From NCBI RefSeq assembly GCF_027579695.1, contig NC_083583.1, positions 26,827,599 through 26,891,598 of the forward strand: a DNA stretch of 64,000 nucleotides, written 5' to 3'. This stretch comes from Neoarius graeffei (Eukaryota > Chordata > Actinopteri > Siluriformes > Ariidae). The notes beneath the pieces were generated by a model. It did not search any database, was not told the DNA's origin, and was given only the letters and a program-made list of their open reading frames with translations. The translations under genes and the position numbers were made by a program. Positions within the stretch are counted from its first letter, which is position 1. Each line of letters opens with the position of its first letter. Shown here piece by piece: positions 34,470 through 46,232 of the stretch.

Positions 34470-35745
34470 TACTTATTTAACATTTATGGAAGGAGGAAGA
34501 GTCTTTAAGTTTTCCGCCACAGGAGGAAAACTTTCTGGACAAAAGACTTTGTACTTTTCAGTTACTCCCCAATATAATGAGAGAAAAACAAAGAGGCTGG
34601 TGAGGAATGCAAGTGATAGCAGGAACTTGTTCCACAAAATGAGTCTATAAACTGATTTTAAAAAGTATGATGTGTTTTTCTTGAATAACAAATCTAACTT
34701 TTGGTAAATTGTTTAAGGGGAATAAAACACCTCAGGACATGCTGTTATAGGAAAATATTCAGTTTGGCATGGTAGCAGTAACTCTGCTTTGCGTCAGGCC
34801 ACACAATACAACCCTGTTTTTGATTGATTTCCTATAACAAACCTCCCATTGAGGTTTCTGATACATTTACATTCAGGATATAGCTACATTTTGATTTCAT
34901 GTAGGGTTTTTTTTGTCCATCTCTGACTGCAGCAGGTGGAAAAAATATCAAGATTCAGTAAAATGATTCAAAAGTTTATTTAATTTTAATAGTCTAGACA
35001 ATATCCACCTATGCTAAGCCAAACTGTGGCATACGTTTTTATATATTACCATATAAGACCACTGGTGTGCAAGGAAATATCTTGTTATTGGAATGCAGAG
35101 GCTTGCCCATATGTGAGTATGCTTAAGTCTGGTGTTGTGTCGGAGAGAACCATGGAATAGAGATGTGTATATGTGTGAGATCAGTAAGGGAAGCAGAAGA
35201 GAGAATTGCTACTTGGCTAGTGTGAAGCCTGAAACATGACAGTACTCAGAGAGGAACAAGTCTTGCTATGTTTTTTTTTTTCCTGCTGTTTGGGAGCTAC
35301 TGCGTCTTCACGCCCCAGATGGACATGAAGGACAGTTTACACAAACAGAGCCAGCTGGATCAAACTAGACCAAAAGCATTTTCTTGCCTGACACCACAGC
35401 TCTGTTCCCCAGTCCTGTTCCTGCAGTGTGGGAGGGTGTCTTCCTTCACATATGTGAGGCAATCTGGGAAAACCCAGCAGATATCTCTGTGGCTGACCTC
35501 TGGCCAACAGTCAAAAATTATTGTTCTAGCCAAAATCGGGGTTTTCTGCTGATAAAATACGTTGACGCTATTTTCAATATTTACAAAATGGCTGTCCTCA
35601 GTTGAAGAACTGTACAAAGCAAATGGTGGATTGAAATGATTTGCAGTGGGAGATGGGGGTAACCTATATGAACCAGTTTGTTGTTTTGATAGGCAAATCT
35701 ATCTATCTGGCATATCATTGCAGTGACGTGGCCACTCTGACAGCT
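34470..35745. other. Intergenic sequence, no gene supported
   Basis: 34480-34700 resembles 49040-49210 (AAAGAGGCTGGTGAGGAA in both), probably parts of one old dispersed repeat. A 94-codon frame at 35268-35552 shows no recognised domain. Confidence 0.45.
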
Positions 35746-35749
35746 TCAG

Positions 35750-36042
35750 CCATCAAAGTCTTTAGGGAAGAATTACAGTAGTGGTTTCCCATTGCCTTCT
35801 ACTTGATTATTATAGAGGTTTTCCCCTCTCAGTGATTCTCACACACAATTTAGAGTAGCCAGTTAACCTAACCGTGTGTCTTTGGACTGTGGGAGAAACC
35901 AGAGCACCCAGAGGAAACCCACACAGACACAGGGAGAACATGTAAACTCCACACAGAAAGGCCCCCATCAGCCACTAGGCTTGAACCCAGAACCTTCTTG
36001 CTGTGAGGCAACAGTGCTAACCAACTGCACCACCATACTGCC
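35750..36042 (-). mobile_element. SINE family A, variant 3' body
   Basis: The tRNA head is on the right (TGGTGCAGTTGGTTAGCACT on the - strand). The distal body differs from the common form: it carries GAGGGGAAAACCTC and a stretch ending AGTGGTTTCC..CAT..., also seen at 40265-40395. This defines a second sub-family. Confidence 0.75.
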
Positions 36043-37110
36043 CAATAGGCAAATAAACAAATTAAATAGTCTAATTAATGCAACATAGGGTCTCTCTCTC
36101 TCTAGTTGTCAGAAGTTTAGATGCACTCATCATGGCCATGAAATGTCATGGCAAAATTGGGCTTTCAATAATTTCTTTTAACTGTTCTTTTTCTGGGGAA
36201 GAATGATTTGTACAAAACACATTTAATAGATAAAAGCAAGAATTTGTTACAAGAATTTGGTTTTTAATTTATTTGGGATTTATGAAATCAACACAAGCTC
36301 AAAATAATATATACAGGGTCAAAAATATCCATACAGCACACCTAGTTAAATGCCCCTTAGCAAGTTACACCTTGACCAGCTTCAACAAGCTTCTGGCAGA
36401 ATTCTGGTTGGATGTTTGATCACTCTTCTTGCCACAATTAGTAGAATTCAATAAATTTGTTGGTTTCCTACACCGACCACAATTTTTGATAGGGTTGCGG
36501 TCAGAACTTTTGGGAAGGCCATTCAAAAAACTTAATGTTAGCCTACATTATCCATTCCATAACCAGGAAGCGTATGTTTGGGTTCACTGTCCTGTTGGAA
36601 CACCCAATTGAATCCAAGTTTCAACAGTCTAGGTGATGGTTTGAGGTTATGCAGAACAATTCTAAACTAGTCATCTTTCTTCAAAGATGCGTCTTTGTCC
36701 ATGTGGTCAGTTGAAAACTTTAGTTGAACTTGAAGGTATCAATTTTGGAACAGGGACTTCTTTCTTGGGTGGCACGGTGGTGTAGTGGTTAGCACTGTCA
36801 TCTTACAGCAAGAAGATTCTGGGTTTGAGCCCAGTGGCCGACAGGGGCCTTTCTGTGTGGAGTTTGCATGTTCTCCCCGTGTCTACGTGGGTTTCCTCTG
36901 GGTGCTCTGGTTTCCCCCACAGTCCAAAGACATGCAGGTTAGGCTAATTGGTGGCTCTAAATTGACTGTAGGTGAGAGTGTGAATGGTTGTTTGTCTCTA
37001 TGTGTCAGCCCTGTGATGATCTGGAGACTTGTCCAGGGTGTACCCTGCCCAGGGGCGCAGATAGGATTTTTGAACTGGGGGGGACTGAGCTGTCAGCAAA
37101 TGATTCCATT

Positions 37111-37111
37111 T

Positions 37112-37171
<60 letters not shown>
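37111..37171. repeat. (AT)n/(AC)n microsatellite
   Basis: About 24 AT units pass into AC units, adjoining the left end of the MITE at 37172. Confidence 0.93.
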
Positions 37172-37176
<5 letters not shown>

Positions 37177-37699
37177 CCGTTCAAAAGTTTGGGGTCACTT
37201 TGAAATGTCCTTATTTTTGAAAGAAAAGCACTGTTCTTTTCAATGAAGATCACTTTAAACTAATCAGAAATCCACTCTATACATTGCTAATGTGGTAAAT
37301 GACTATTCTAGCTGCAAATGTCTGGTTTTTGGTGCAATATCTCTATAGGTGTATAGAGGCCCATTTCCAGCAACTATCACTCCAGTGTTCTAATGGTACA
37401 ATGTGTTTGCTCATTGCCTCAGAAGGCTAATGGATGATTAGAAAACCCTTGTACAATCATGTTAGCACAGCTGAAAACAGTTTAGCTCTTTAGAGAAGCT
37501 ATAAAACTGACCTTCCTTTGAGCAGATTGAGTTTCTGGAGCATCACATTTGTGGGGTCGATTAAATGCTCAAAATGGCCAGAAAAATGTCTTGACTATAT
37601 TTCCTATTCATTTTACAACTTATGGTGGTAAATAAAAGTGTGCCTTTTCATGGAAAACACAAAATTGTCTGGGTGACCCCAAACTTGTGAACGGTAGTG
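37172..37699. mobile_element. Tc1-type MITE inside the hAT
   Basis: The ends CACTACCGTTCAAAAGTTTG and, inverted, CACTACCGTTCACAAGTTTG are followed on both sides by GGGTCAC. 528 bp without coding sequence. It probably inserted into the AT microsatellite. Confidence 0.88.
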
Positions 37700-38689
37700 T
37701 GTATACATGTTATTTCACCTCCCTCACTGCCATCACCAGGAACTACCTGCAGGCCAGGACAATGATAACATTTTAACATAGCCTATGGAAATCCAAAGTT
37801 TACACATTATCATCACGCACAGAAATTGCAAAACTACTAAACTAGTTTTAAAACCGCTAAGTTCCAACTGTTAAACATAGCGAGAGGCTGGGCTACGTGT
37901 GTGTGTGTAAAGTGTAAACCAGTGCATCCTGACTTTCTAACTATGCTTGTGTGTTGCGTGAGCGGCAGTCAGTCAACAACTCTTCGCAAAGTTTTCTTAT
38001 GAAACAATATGCTCGCTGAAATTATGGCAGGGAACGCCAGATTAAACATTAAAACTGCCTTCTGAGCACTGTATCTACAGGCTACCACTGAAAGAAGGAG
38101 GCTACCAGAAAGGCATCTCTACTCCGTACGATTTTACTTTCACTACGACATTACTTTGAACAGACTATCAAAAAATTGCAAGGTGATATGATAAAGTAAG
38201 GCACAGTTTACTTGCAGTCGTTTTTTTTTTTAAATGATGCAATCATTTTCTGCCTTTTGGCACCCTTCATCATGCCGTGTTGGGGTCCTGAACTAGGAGG
38301 AGCTGTCCCCGATATGCCTGTCAAACTTGTTGTGGGTAACCATAGCAACCAAGCTCGAGCTCGCAACCCGTGCAGTCTGCGCAGTTGCAACTATGTATGT
38401 ACTGCTGTGCACCTCAATAAACCGAATGGTAATTAGTCTTTTGATTTTTCCGTGAGGTTTGCCTTATGCAAAGAAAGACAGCATAGGCGTTTTTTCCTCC
38501 CTATAAGTGGGGGGGACCGAATGAGGTGAATTTAAATCTGGGTGGGACGAATCCCCCCCGTCCCCCCCTCTATCTGCGCCCGTGACCCTGCCTCTGACCC
38601 ATAGTCAGCTAGGATAGGCTCCAGCTCAACCATGACCCTCTACAGGATAAGCGGCTACAGATAATGGATGGATTCTTTCTTGGATGGTA

Positions 38690-38908
38690 GCCTCTCAGTC
38701 CATGGTGATATAAAATTTGCTTGGCTGTAGACAGTGACACTGGTGTTCCAGCAGCTTCCAGTTCTTGGCAGGTCTGTGCCTTGGTAGTTCCTGGGTTGTT
38801 CTTGACAATCTGAACCAATTTCCTCTCAGCTGAAGGTGACACTTTGGATCTTCTTTCAGACTTTTGCAAAGTGGCTGCACCTCCCAATAATTTGTACTTG
38901 TCAAACAA
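38690..38908 (-). pseudogene. Tc1 transposase N-terminal domain, cut by SINE
   Basis: The - strand reads KVSPSAERKLVQIVKNNPGT and AGTPVSLSTAKQILYHHGLR, the second half of a Tc1 DNA-binding region. The frame runs straight into SINE sequence at 38683. Further decayed transposase sequence continues on the far side of the SINE (36757 down to about 36360), with stops. Confidence 0.85.
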
Positions 38909-39270
38909 ACCCTTTTTCTGTTCGCACAGAGAAGTTACCAGCTGTAGTCAATCATGATCACTAACAGGAGGTTACGAGGCCTTGGACTTGGCAAGTCAGA
39001 AGGTATTTTGGAGCTTTCAGCACCACTGAATTAATAGTCTAAGTGGAGGTATGTATATTCTTGACCCTGTATTTATAATTTTGGCCCTGTGTTGATTAAA
39101 AAAAAAACAAAGTAAAAATTGTACACCAAATTATTATTTTTTTCTATTACAGATGTATATTGTACAATCATTCTTCCCCAGAAAACAAGCAGTTCAACAA
39201 AATCATTGCCCAATATTGCTATAACTTTCATGTCCATGATGAGTGTATGTAAACTTCTGAGCACTACTGT

Positions 39271-40083
39271 GTATATATAATATATCTACATTTGTATACA
39301 CTGCCTGACCCGGCCAAAAAAAAAAAAAACCTAGTAGGGGCTTTTTGCGATAACAGTAAGACGCACGAGTGACACACGGTCATTGTACTCCACACTTGCT
39401 ATTTGTGTGGCCCCCAAGACAGAAGTACATCTCACTTTCTATCCCTATGTATGGCGTGCACACAGCGCACGCAACACACATGTGACACGCAGGGCAAGAC
39501 TCTGGGTATATATATTCGCAAGGAACCGATCATGTAAGTGTAGCATGGTAGAAGGGAAGAAGATGGCTGTTGCCATACCGCCGCAACGACTGAGGGAGTT
39601 GGACCCTTATAGGCAGATGATAGAAGCTGAGGAGCAGCACAAAGCGATATTGTTCTTCAGCCGAAAGACAGATGCAGAATGATGCAGACACACTGGTTTT
39701 ATACCCACTCCTGGCTTGCATCACACGCAAGTCATGAGTGATTGTCACGTGCTAATCACGTGCGTCACACATGCTTCACAAGTGCGGCCCGTACTCCTAG
39801 CGCAGGAAACTGGTAAAATGTAAGTCACACGCACTCCACACTCATTCAACACGCACTGATCACATGTGTCAGACCTACGCTTTCCACGGGCTAACGGGAC
39901 AATTTTTCCCACGCCTCGAGGAAGTCAGGCGTGCAACCTGTACTTGACAAGTACTTTGCCTGTACTCCTCCCCAAAACTTTCCCCTGGGTTCACCGCGAC
40001 CCTGCGGCACAGCTGCAAGCTACCAAACCCTGTGACCTGTGCGTGTCCAAAACACTTACAGCGGGTTGTGAGTGTGGTGTTAA
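39271..40083. other. Unclassified GC-richer block with many CAC/GTG words
   Basis: 39296-39330 looks like a Tc1-type end followed by an A run. From 39360 to 39880 the words CACACG, CACGTG and CACGC recur. A frame ending at 39682 includes MAVAIPPQRLRELDPYRQMI and EEQHKAILFFSRK; I do not recognise it. It could be an unfamiliar DNA transposon. Confidence 0.35.
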
Positions 40084-40395
40084 GCTAACCACATTTCTTT
40101 GAACTGTGGGAGGAAACCCACGCAGACATGGGGGGGCCTTTCTGTGTGGAGTTTGCATGTTCTCCCCGTGTCTGCGTGGGTTTCCTCCAGGCGCTCTGGT
40201 TTCCCCCACAGTCCAAAGACATGCGGTTAGGTTAACTGGCTACTCTAAATTGTCCATAGGTGTGAATGGTTGAGAGGAGAAAACCTCTATGATGATCTAG
40301 TAGACGGCAATGGGAAACCACTACTGTAATGCTCCCTAGAAACTCTGTGATGGATGTCGGAGCTGGACCTGCCATCAGGCAGAACACTAAAGAAG
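40084..40395 (+). mobile_element. SINE family A, variant sub-family, with inverted 5' segment
   Basis: From 40131 it reads as + strand SINE (CCTTTCTGTGTGGAGTTTGC on) and ends in the variant body (GAGGAGAAAACCTCTATGAT). From 40090 to 40130 it reads as the - strand of the same SINE (GGAGGAAACCCACGCAGACA), replacing the head. Confidence 0.78.
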
Positions 40396-40408
40396 AAGAT
40401 ACAAGATA

Positions 40409-40959
40409 CAGTACCAGTCAAGTGTTTGGACACACCATCTAATTCAATGTTTTTTTTCTTTATTTTTATTAATTAATAGATGATTCATGTCTTAAAGTAA
40501 TGGTGGATGTCGTTTCTCTTTACTTAGTTGAGTTGCTCTTGACATAATGTGGATTGCTACAGTTGTGGAATCGGGCTATTTACTGTATTTTTATCATTTA
40601 TTATTTACTGTTTGATCTCAAATGCATTAAGAAGGCAAGAAATTGCACTAATTAACTTTTGACGAGGCACACCTGTTAATTGAAAAGCATTCCAAGTGAC
40701 GACCTCATGAAGCTGGTTAAGATAATGCCAATAGTGTACAAAGCATCATCAAGGTAAATGCTGGCTACTTTGAAGAATCTAAAATATCAAACACATTTTG
40801 TTTTTTAACACTTTTTTGTTTACCACATAATTCCATATATGTTCCATGTGTTATTTCATAGTTTTGCTATCTTCAGTATTGTTCTGCAATGTAGAAAATA
40901 GTTAAAATACAGAAAAGCTTATGAATGAGTAGGGGTGTCTAAACTTTTGACTGATACTG
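40409..40959. mobile_element. Tc1-type MITE
   Basis: TA at 40407-40408 and 40960-40961. The ends are CAGTACCAGTCAAGTGTTTG and, inverted, CAGTATCAGTCAAAAGTTTA. 551 bp; no transposase. Confidence 0.88.
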
Positions 40960-41327
40960 TACATGGACAATCGCAAAATAAACTCCTGATCAATGGTATT
41001 TTCAATCCTCAACCTGCATATTCAGCTAGAAGCTAGACATCTAACTACATACGGCACTGTATGTCATAATGAACTCTTATATGTCTCCTATATACAGAGG
41101 GTAATATGGGCCCTACTTCTGAGCCCTGGAGCAGCGTCCTAGAGAACTCTCAATCATCTGAAGCTGACAGTCCTTAGGACTGAATGTTGGGGTGAAAACT
41201 TCAGTTAACACTCATTCATTTGCTGAGGTGGTCTAAACAGCATTCCTTGAGGGCCTCTGAGCAGAGGTTTCTGTCTCAGCTCACTTGTAGATTGAACAAG
41301 AGTGCTCTGAGAGCACAATATCCCTCT

Positions 41328-42427
41328 CTGGCAACTATGCCATAACTCTGGTAAAATGCGACTGAATTGAATGAAATTGTAATGTGTGTATTAACGACAT
41401 ATGACAAAGAATCCTGCCAAGTTTTGTGAAATTCCTCCAAAAATTGTGAGAGGAGTTGATTTCAGAAGGTGAGTACCCTTCCCAGGACGGATGGATGGAT
41501 GGATGGACGGACGGACGGACATCGCCATGACATAATCCCCCTTCAGGCCTTTCGGCCAGCGGGGAATAAAAACTTTTTGCCAAATTACATGAAATTCCTC
41601 CAAAAATTGTGAGGGAAGTTGATTTCAGAAAGCAAGCACACCTTGATGAAATTGCCAAAGTACAAGTTTGTGAATAATCAAGGGCATAACTGGTAAAATT
41701 TACCCAAATTAAATGAAATTTCAATATGAGTATAACTGTCATATAACAAAGCCTTTTGCCAAATTTGGTGAAATTCCTCCACAAATTGTGAGAGGAGTTG
41801 ATTTCAGAAGAACATACACCCTCATGAAATTGTCAAAGTACAAGTTATTTAACCAAGGGTCAAAACTCTGGTAAAATTTTCACAAACGAAATTAAACCAC
41901 AATATGCGTATTACCGTCATATAACAAGGCCTTTTGCTAAGCTTCGAGAAATTCCTCCAAAAATTGTGAGAGGAGTCGATGTCAGAAGGCAAACACATCT
42001 TCATGAAATTGTAAAAGTACAAGGTTGTTAATCAAGGGCCACAACTCTGGTAAAATGCGACTTAATTGAGCAAAATAACAACATGCGTATTACCGACATA
42101 TAACAATGCCTTTTGCCAAGTTTGGTGAAATTCCTCCAAAAATTGTGAGGAGTTGATTTCAGAAGGAAAACACACTCTCATGAAATTGTCAAAGTATAAT
42201 TTTGTTAATCAAGGGCTGTAACTCTGGTAAAATGTGACCAAATTTAACAAAATTACAACGTGTAGTACCGACATACAACAAAGAATCCTGCCAAGTTTTG
42301 TGAAATTCCTCCCAAAATTGTGAGCGGAGTTGATTTCAGAAGGTGAGTACCCTTCCCGGGACGGACGGACGGAAATCGCCACGATGTAATCCCCCTTTGG
42401 GCCTTTCGGCCAGCGGGGGATAAAAAC
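41328..42427. repeat. Tandem array, about 180-bp unit
   Basis: The phrase CTGGTAAAAT recurs at about 41348, 41689, 41868, 42048 and 42226, a spacing of 178-180 bases (341 across the first gap, which holds a tail and a partial unit). GAAATTCCTCCAAAAATTGTG is shared by nearly every unit. Two copies end in the same tail: GGTGAGTACCCTTCCC, (GGAC/GGAT)n, ATCCCCCTT..GGCCTTTCGGCC..GGGGATAAAA, which can fold into a hairpin. Confidence 0.88.
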
Positions 42428-43033
42428 GTAAGCAGGCTCATCAGTTATCTCATCTTTTCTAAAAAAAATAGAATAGAATGAAATAGAAAATAGAAATAAT
42501 TCAATGACTACTGTATTTTCTGTACTCAGACATTTTTGTGTTCTACTGTACACTGTGACCTATACAGAAAATCAACCTAATTTTGGCTTTGTCCTAATTG
42601 TTATGCATCCATTTGTTGGTGTAGTCAGAGTGCTAACACAGCAGTTACAGTATCTTGCTGCTCCATGTGATGAATTAACACTGCCATTAGCTTTTTTCCT
42701 CCTAAATTACTTAGGAAATGTAATATATTTACAAATTACTTAAGAATACTCATCAATTTAGTTTTGTGTACTTGGTGTTATCTAATATAATTACTAGCAA
42801 AATGACAAATAACCAATATAATTTTGTACTTTTGAAAACTACAGGCGGAACTGAAATATGTTTGTGTTTAGCACACATACTGTACCAACCGGATTTCAAG
42901 TTTTAGGATTTTAAAATCTAATTACCTCCAAAAGAGAAAAGGGAGCCATATTTGTTTAACTGTCTCCTTATCTACATGCATATCTCTGTGGAAAGACTAA
43001 TTTTAGAAAGTTAATAAAAATATTTCTAATTTC

Positions 43034-44913
43034 CAGAGGTGGGCAAAGTACCAAAGTTCATTACTTAAGTCAAAGTTCAGATCCCACTGGTCAAACGTTA
43101 CTCCGATACAAGTGAAAGTTGTCCAGTCAAAATTTTTACTTAAGTTAAAGTGCTGAAGTAATTGCTTTTAAAAATACTTAAATATTAAAAGTACATTTTC
43201 TGTCAACGCATTGTATTATTGCCACAACGCTGACAAAACCTAATGCCTCTGAAGCAACCTACTAGATTTACTGACTAACTTGTAGAACCTGTAGAATAAA
43301 CACCTGGTAGAATGTTACGAAATGAATCAACTGAATTGACAAAAAAGATCCATTGCGATTTTTATTTTTATTTTTTTATTTTAACACTCTTACCCACCCC
43401 CATAAAGCAGCATGGTAGTGTTCTGACACAGCTCTGGCAGTGTCAGAATCATCAATGCTAGCTAGTTTTTTCCTCTTTGGCTACTGGTAAAAAATGCGTC
43501 ATAGCTATAGTAATTATGCAAGGTCACAAAAGCTACAATGTTAACATTACCAAAGACAGAAATGTGAATTCACAAAATGAACACATGCTGTGCCATCATG
43601 GTGGTTTAATGTTAAGCTAGCTAGTCAGTGAAACTCCTGACATGCTAGCAAACTCTTCATCTCATCTCATTATCTCTAGCCGCTTTATCCTTCTACAGGG
43701 TCGCAGGCAAGCTGGAGCCTATCCCAGCTGACTACGGGCGAAAGGCGGGGTACACCCTGGACAAGTCGCCAGGTCATCACAGGGCTGACACACAGACACA
43801 GACAACCATTCACACTCACATTCACACCTACGGTCAATTTAGAGTCACCAGTTAACCTAACCTGCATGTCTTTGGACTGTGGGGGAAACCGGAGCACCCG
43901 GAGGAAACCCACGCGGACACGGGGAGAACATGCAAACTCCACACAGAAAGGCCCTCGCCGGCCCCGGGGCTCGAACCCAGGACCTTCTTGCTGTGAGGCG
44001 ACAGCGCTAACCACTACACCACTGTGCCGCCCGCTAGCAAACTCTTTTCAAACTCAAAATCATATTGGGTAGCTAACGTTACTAGAAAAGAAAGATTTCT
44101 ACATTTTGTTTATTTGGCAAGATTATGCTAAAACATATTTCTGAAAGGACTTCAGATAAGTTAAATGTTATTCATGTTAGCATAACTCCGTTTTTACATG
44201 CTAACTAACAGTGTCCAAGTTAACTAGCTGTGTGTTAACATTAGCCGTGGACAAGGCTACAGCAACTTGGCGGGCAAATCCATAGAAAGTCATTTGACTA
44301 ACCAGACTGTGTAGCTATTGCAACGTTATCACTAGCTCTAAAAGCACAGACAACTTTATTGCAAGCTTTCTCTTGGAATAAAATGTTTATATACGTCAAT
44401 ATGCGTCCACAGGTTGGACGGCGGGTTTTTATAGGCTGTGATGTGGTTCGTTTTCGGCAAACAAAGCAAACATTTAAAATGAAACAAATCTTTATTTCTT
44501 TCAGAAAACTGAAACATGGGTTCTAGGGATAGCCATGAGTGCGTGCATTCCCCATTCTGCCATCAACTGATCGTGTTAAATTACGCTGCGGAGAAATCAC
44601 TGAACTTGATTTTATCCAGTCTATGGACGTGATGTGACCCTAGTGATTACTGATCGGCTGTCTCAGTGTCACTGGCGAAAAAAACAATCATGTTTAAAAA
44701 AAGAAAAAAACATTCACTTTCAAAGCTGCTTCATAGTAACAAGTAACGAGGGCCTTGATAGAAATGTAGTGGAGTGAAAAGTACGATATTTGTCTTTCAA
44801 ATGTAGTGAAGTTAAAGTCATAAGTTTCCAAAATAATACTCAAGTACAGATACTCAAAAAGTGTACTTAAGTACAGTACTCAAGTAAATATACTTTGTTA
44901 CTGTCCACCTTTG
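43034..44913. mobile_element. hAT element containing a SINE
   Basis: Perfect 8-bp duplication CTAATTTC (43026-43033, 44914-44921). The ends CAGAGGTGGGCAAAGTACCA and, inverted, CAAAGGTGGACAGTAACAAA are typical of a widespread fish hAT, with AAGTAC-rich subterminal repeats. No transposase frame. About 1.49 kb without the SINE. Confidence 0.9.
43658..44032 (-). mobile_element. SINE family A inside hAT
   Basis: A 14-bp duplication GCTAGCAAACTCTT at 43644-43657 and 44033-44046. Near-consensus. Confidence 0.94.
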
Positions 44914-45029
44914 CTAATTTCTAATGTACTGTGTCAGTATGTGTCATGTCTACATTCAAAACCTGATTTTCAGAATCTGGACACAGCAACATCCATCACA
45001 TAATTTTATCTAACATTACCATCATGATC

Positions 45030-45373
45030 GGGCGGCGTAGTGGTTAGCACTGTCGCCTCACAGCAAGAAGGTCCTGGGTTTGAGCCCAGCTGCCGGTGAG
45101 GGCCTTTCTGTGTGAAGTTTGCATGTTCTCCCCATGTCTGTGTGGGTTTCCTCCCACAGTCCAAAGATATGCAGGTTAATTGGTGGCTCTAAATTGACCG
45201 TGAGTGTGAATGGTTGTTTGTTTCTCTATATGTGTGTGTGTCAGCCCTGTGATGAGTTTGTCCAGGGTGTACCCTGCCTCTCGCCCATGGTCAGCTGGGA
45301 TAGGCTCCAGCTTGCCCCCTGTGACCCTGCACGGGATAAGCGGTTACAGATAAAACAAACAAACAAACAAACA
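45030..45373 (+). mobile_element. SINE family A with (AAAC)n tail
   Basis: Duplication ACCATCATGATC at 45018-45029 and 45374-45385. It lacks part of the head and has several internal gaps; the tail is an AAAC/ACAA repeat. Confidence 0.92.
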
Positions 45374-46009
45374 AACCATCATGATCAACTATTTACAATG
45401 AGCTGGAATTACTAGAGATGCATTGTAAGAAGAGCCTACCATGGAAGAGCTTACAACACAAGACATCAATCCAACAAGGTATGTAAATTAGAGCTTTCTT
45501 TGTCATAGTGACAACTGTTAGAGTTTACATTTAGATAAAAGGTTATTAATGGCAAAAATGTTATCAAGCAATCCAGAAAAAGTAACCTGGTTATGGATAT
45601 TTTTTAAAACTTTTTTTAACATTACTACCCAACATGGTCACATAGACTTACTGTATATCATCAGTGTAGTGGCCAGGATTAGCAGCCAGTCCAACAGAAG
45701 TAAAAAGTTCATTAAATATTGCTAAAATTACTTCTTTAGAAGGGTGAAAGTAAGGGAGTAAACTCAGGAACCAGTACAGACTACACTAGAAAGGGATATG
45801 AAGGGCTGTTTTAGAGGCTGTACAAACAAGGCTGGATGGTATAAATCGGCACGCAGTGACACACCAGTCTCCATCAATGAACAGTTGATAACTTCAACAA
45901 AATGGACTTCATGCTAAAACTATAATGAATTTCCTGGTTGCACAGTTGTACTTTGTGACTATACAGGACACAGTTGTAGAAGGAAGTCATTTATAATCAC
46001 ACTATCTGT

Positions 46010-46232
46010 TATCACCCAGATGAGGATGGGTTCCCTTTTGAGTCTGGTTCCTCTCAAGGTTTCTTCCTCGTGTTGTCTGAGGGAGTTTTTCCTTGCCACC
46101 GTTGCCTCAGGCTTGCTCATCAGGCATTAGGGATAAAATGAGCTCATATGTTTAAAGTCTTTATTTTTCTGTAAAGCTGTTTTGCGACAGTGTCTGTTGT
46201 TAAAAGTGCTATACAAATAAACTGACTTGACA
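46010..46232 (+). mobile_element. Non-LTR-type 3' tail fragment
   Basis: It matches the insertion at 24037-24473 through GGTTCCCTTTTGAGTCTGGT, CCTTGCCACCGTTGCC, and the tail TCTGTAAAGCTGTTTTGCGA and GCTATACAAATAAACTGACT. Confidence 0.8.

Larger units (their letters stand above)
31868..34845. mobile_element. Old MITE split by later insertions (boundaries approximate)
   Basis: The left end (TGATTGGTGTGAAGGTATTG then TTTTCTATAACAGCAGCTCT) and the right region (GATTGATTTCCTATAACAAA) look like the two ends of a MITE whose related ends occur at 13685 and 48550/50370. It would have been split by the SINE at 32046 and the hAT at 32502. Confidence 0.35.
37050..38584. mobile_element. Non-autonomous hAT inserted in the SINE
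   Basis: Perfect 8-bp duplication ACCCTGCC (37042-37049, 38585-38592), which is SINE sequence. The ends are CAGGGGCGCAGATAG and, inverted, CACGGGCGCAGATAG. No transposase frame; a poly-G/C stretch lies near each end. About 1.0 kb without the inner MITE. Confidence 0.92.
36769..38672 (+). mobile_element. SINE family A inserted in Tc1, itself split by a hAT
   Basis: The 11-bp duplication TTCTTTCTTGG lies at 36758-36768 and 38673-38683. The SINE head and most of the body are at 36769-37049; the rest (CCTCTGACCCATAGTCAGCT to the end) resumes at 38585-38672. Confidence 0.93.
36102..39270 (-). mobile_element. Tc1-like transposon, outermost layer of a four-level nest
   Basis: The left end (TCAGAAGTTTAGATGCACTC then ATCATGGCCATGAAA) matches the inverted right end (TCAGAAGTTTACATACACTC then ATCATGGACATGAAA). 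TTTTCTGGGGAAGAATGATT occurs in both repeats. The transposase gene is split by a SINE at 36769-38672. Coordinates of the outer ends are good to a few bases. Confidence 0.87.

Noticed and set aside
37005-37253. Frames reading through the AT microsatellite (YIYIYI)
   Set aside because: Pure repeat translation.
41480-41525. Possible CRISPR or satellite from GGAT/GGAC repeats
   Set aside because: Short simple repeats within the 180-bp array tail; no spacer structure and a vertebrate genome.
43685-44014. 109-codon frames (MVSAVASQQEGPGFEP... type) repeated in the window
   Set aside because: They are the SINE body translated; the same peptide recurs at every young SINE copy.
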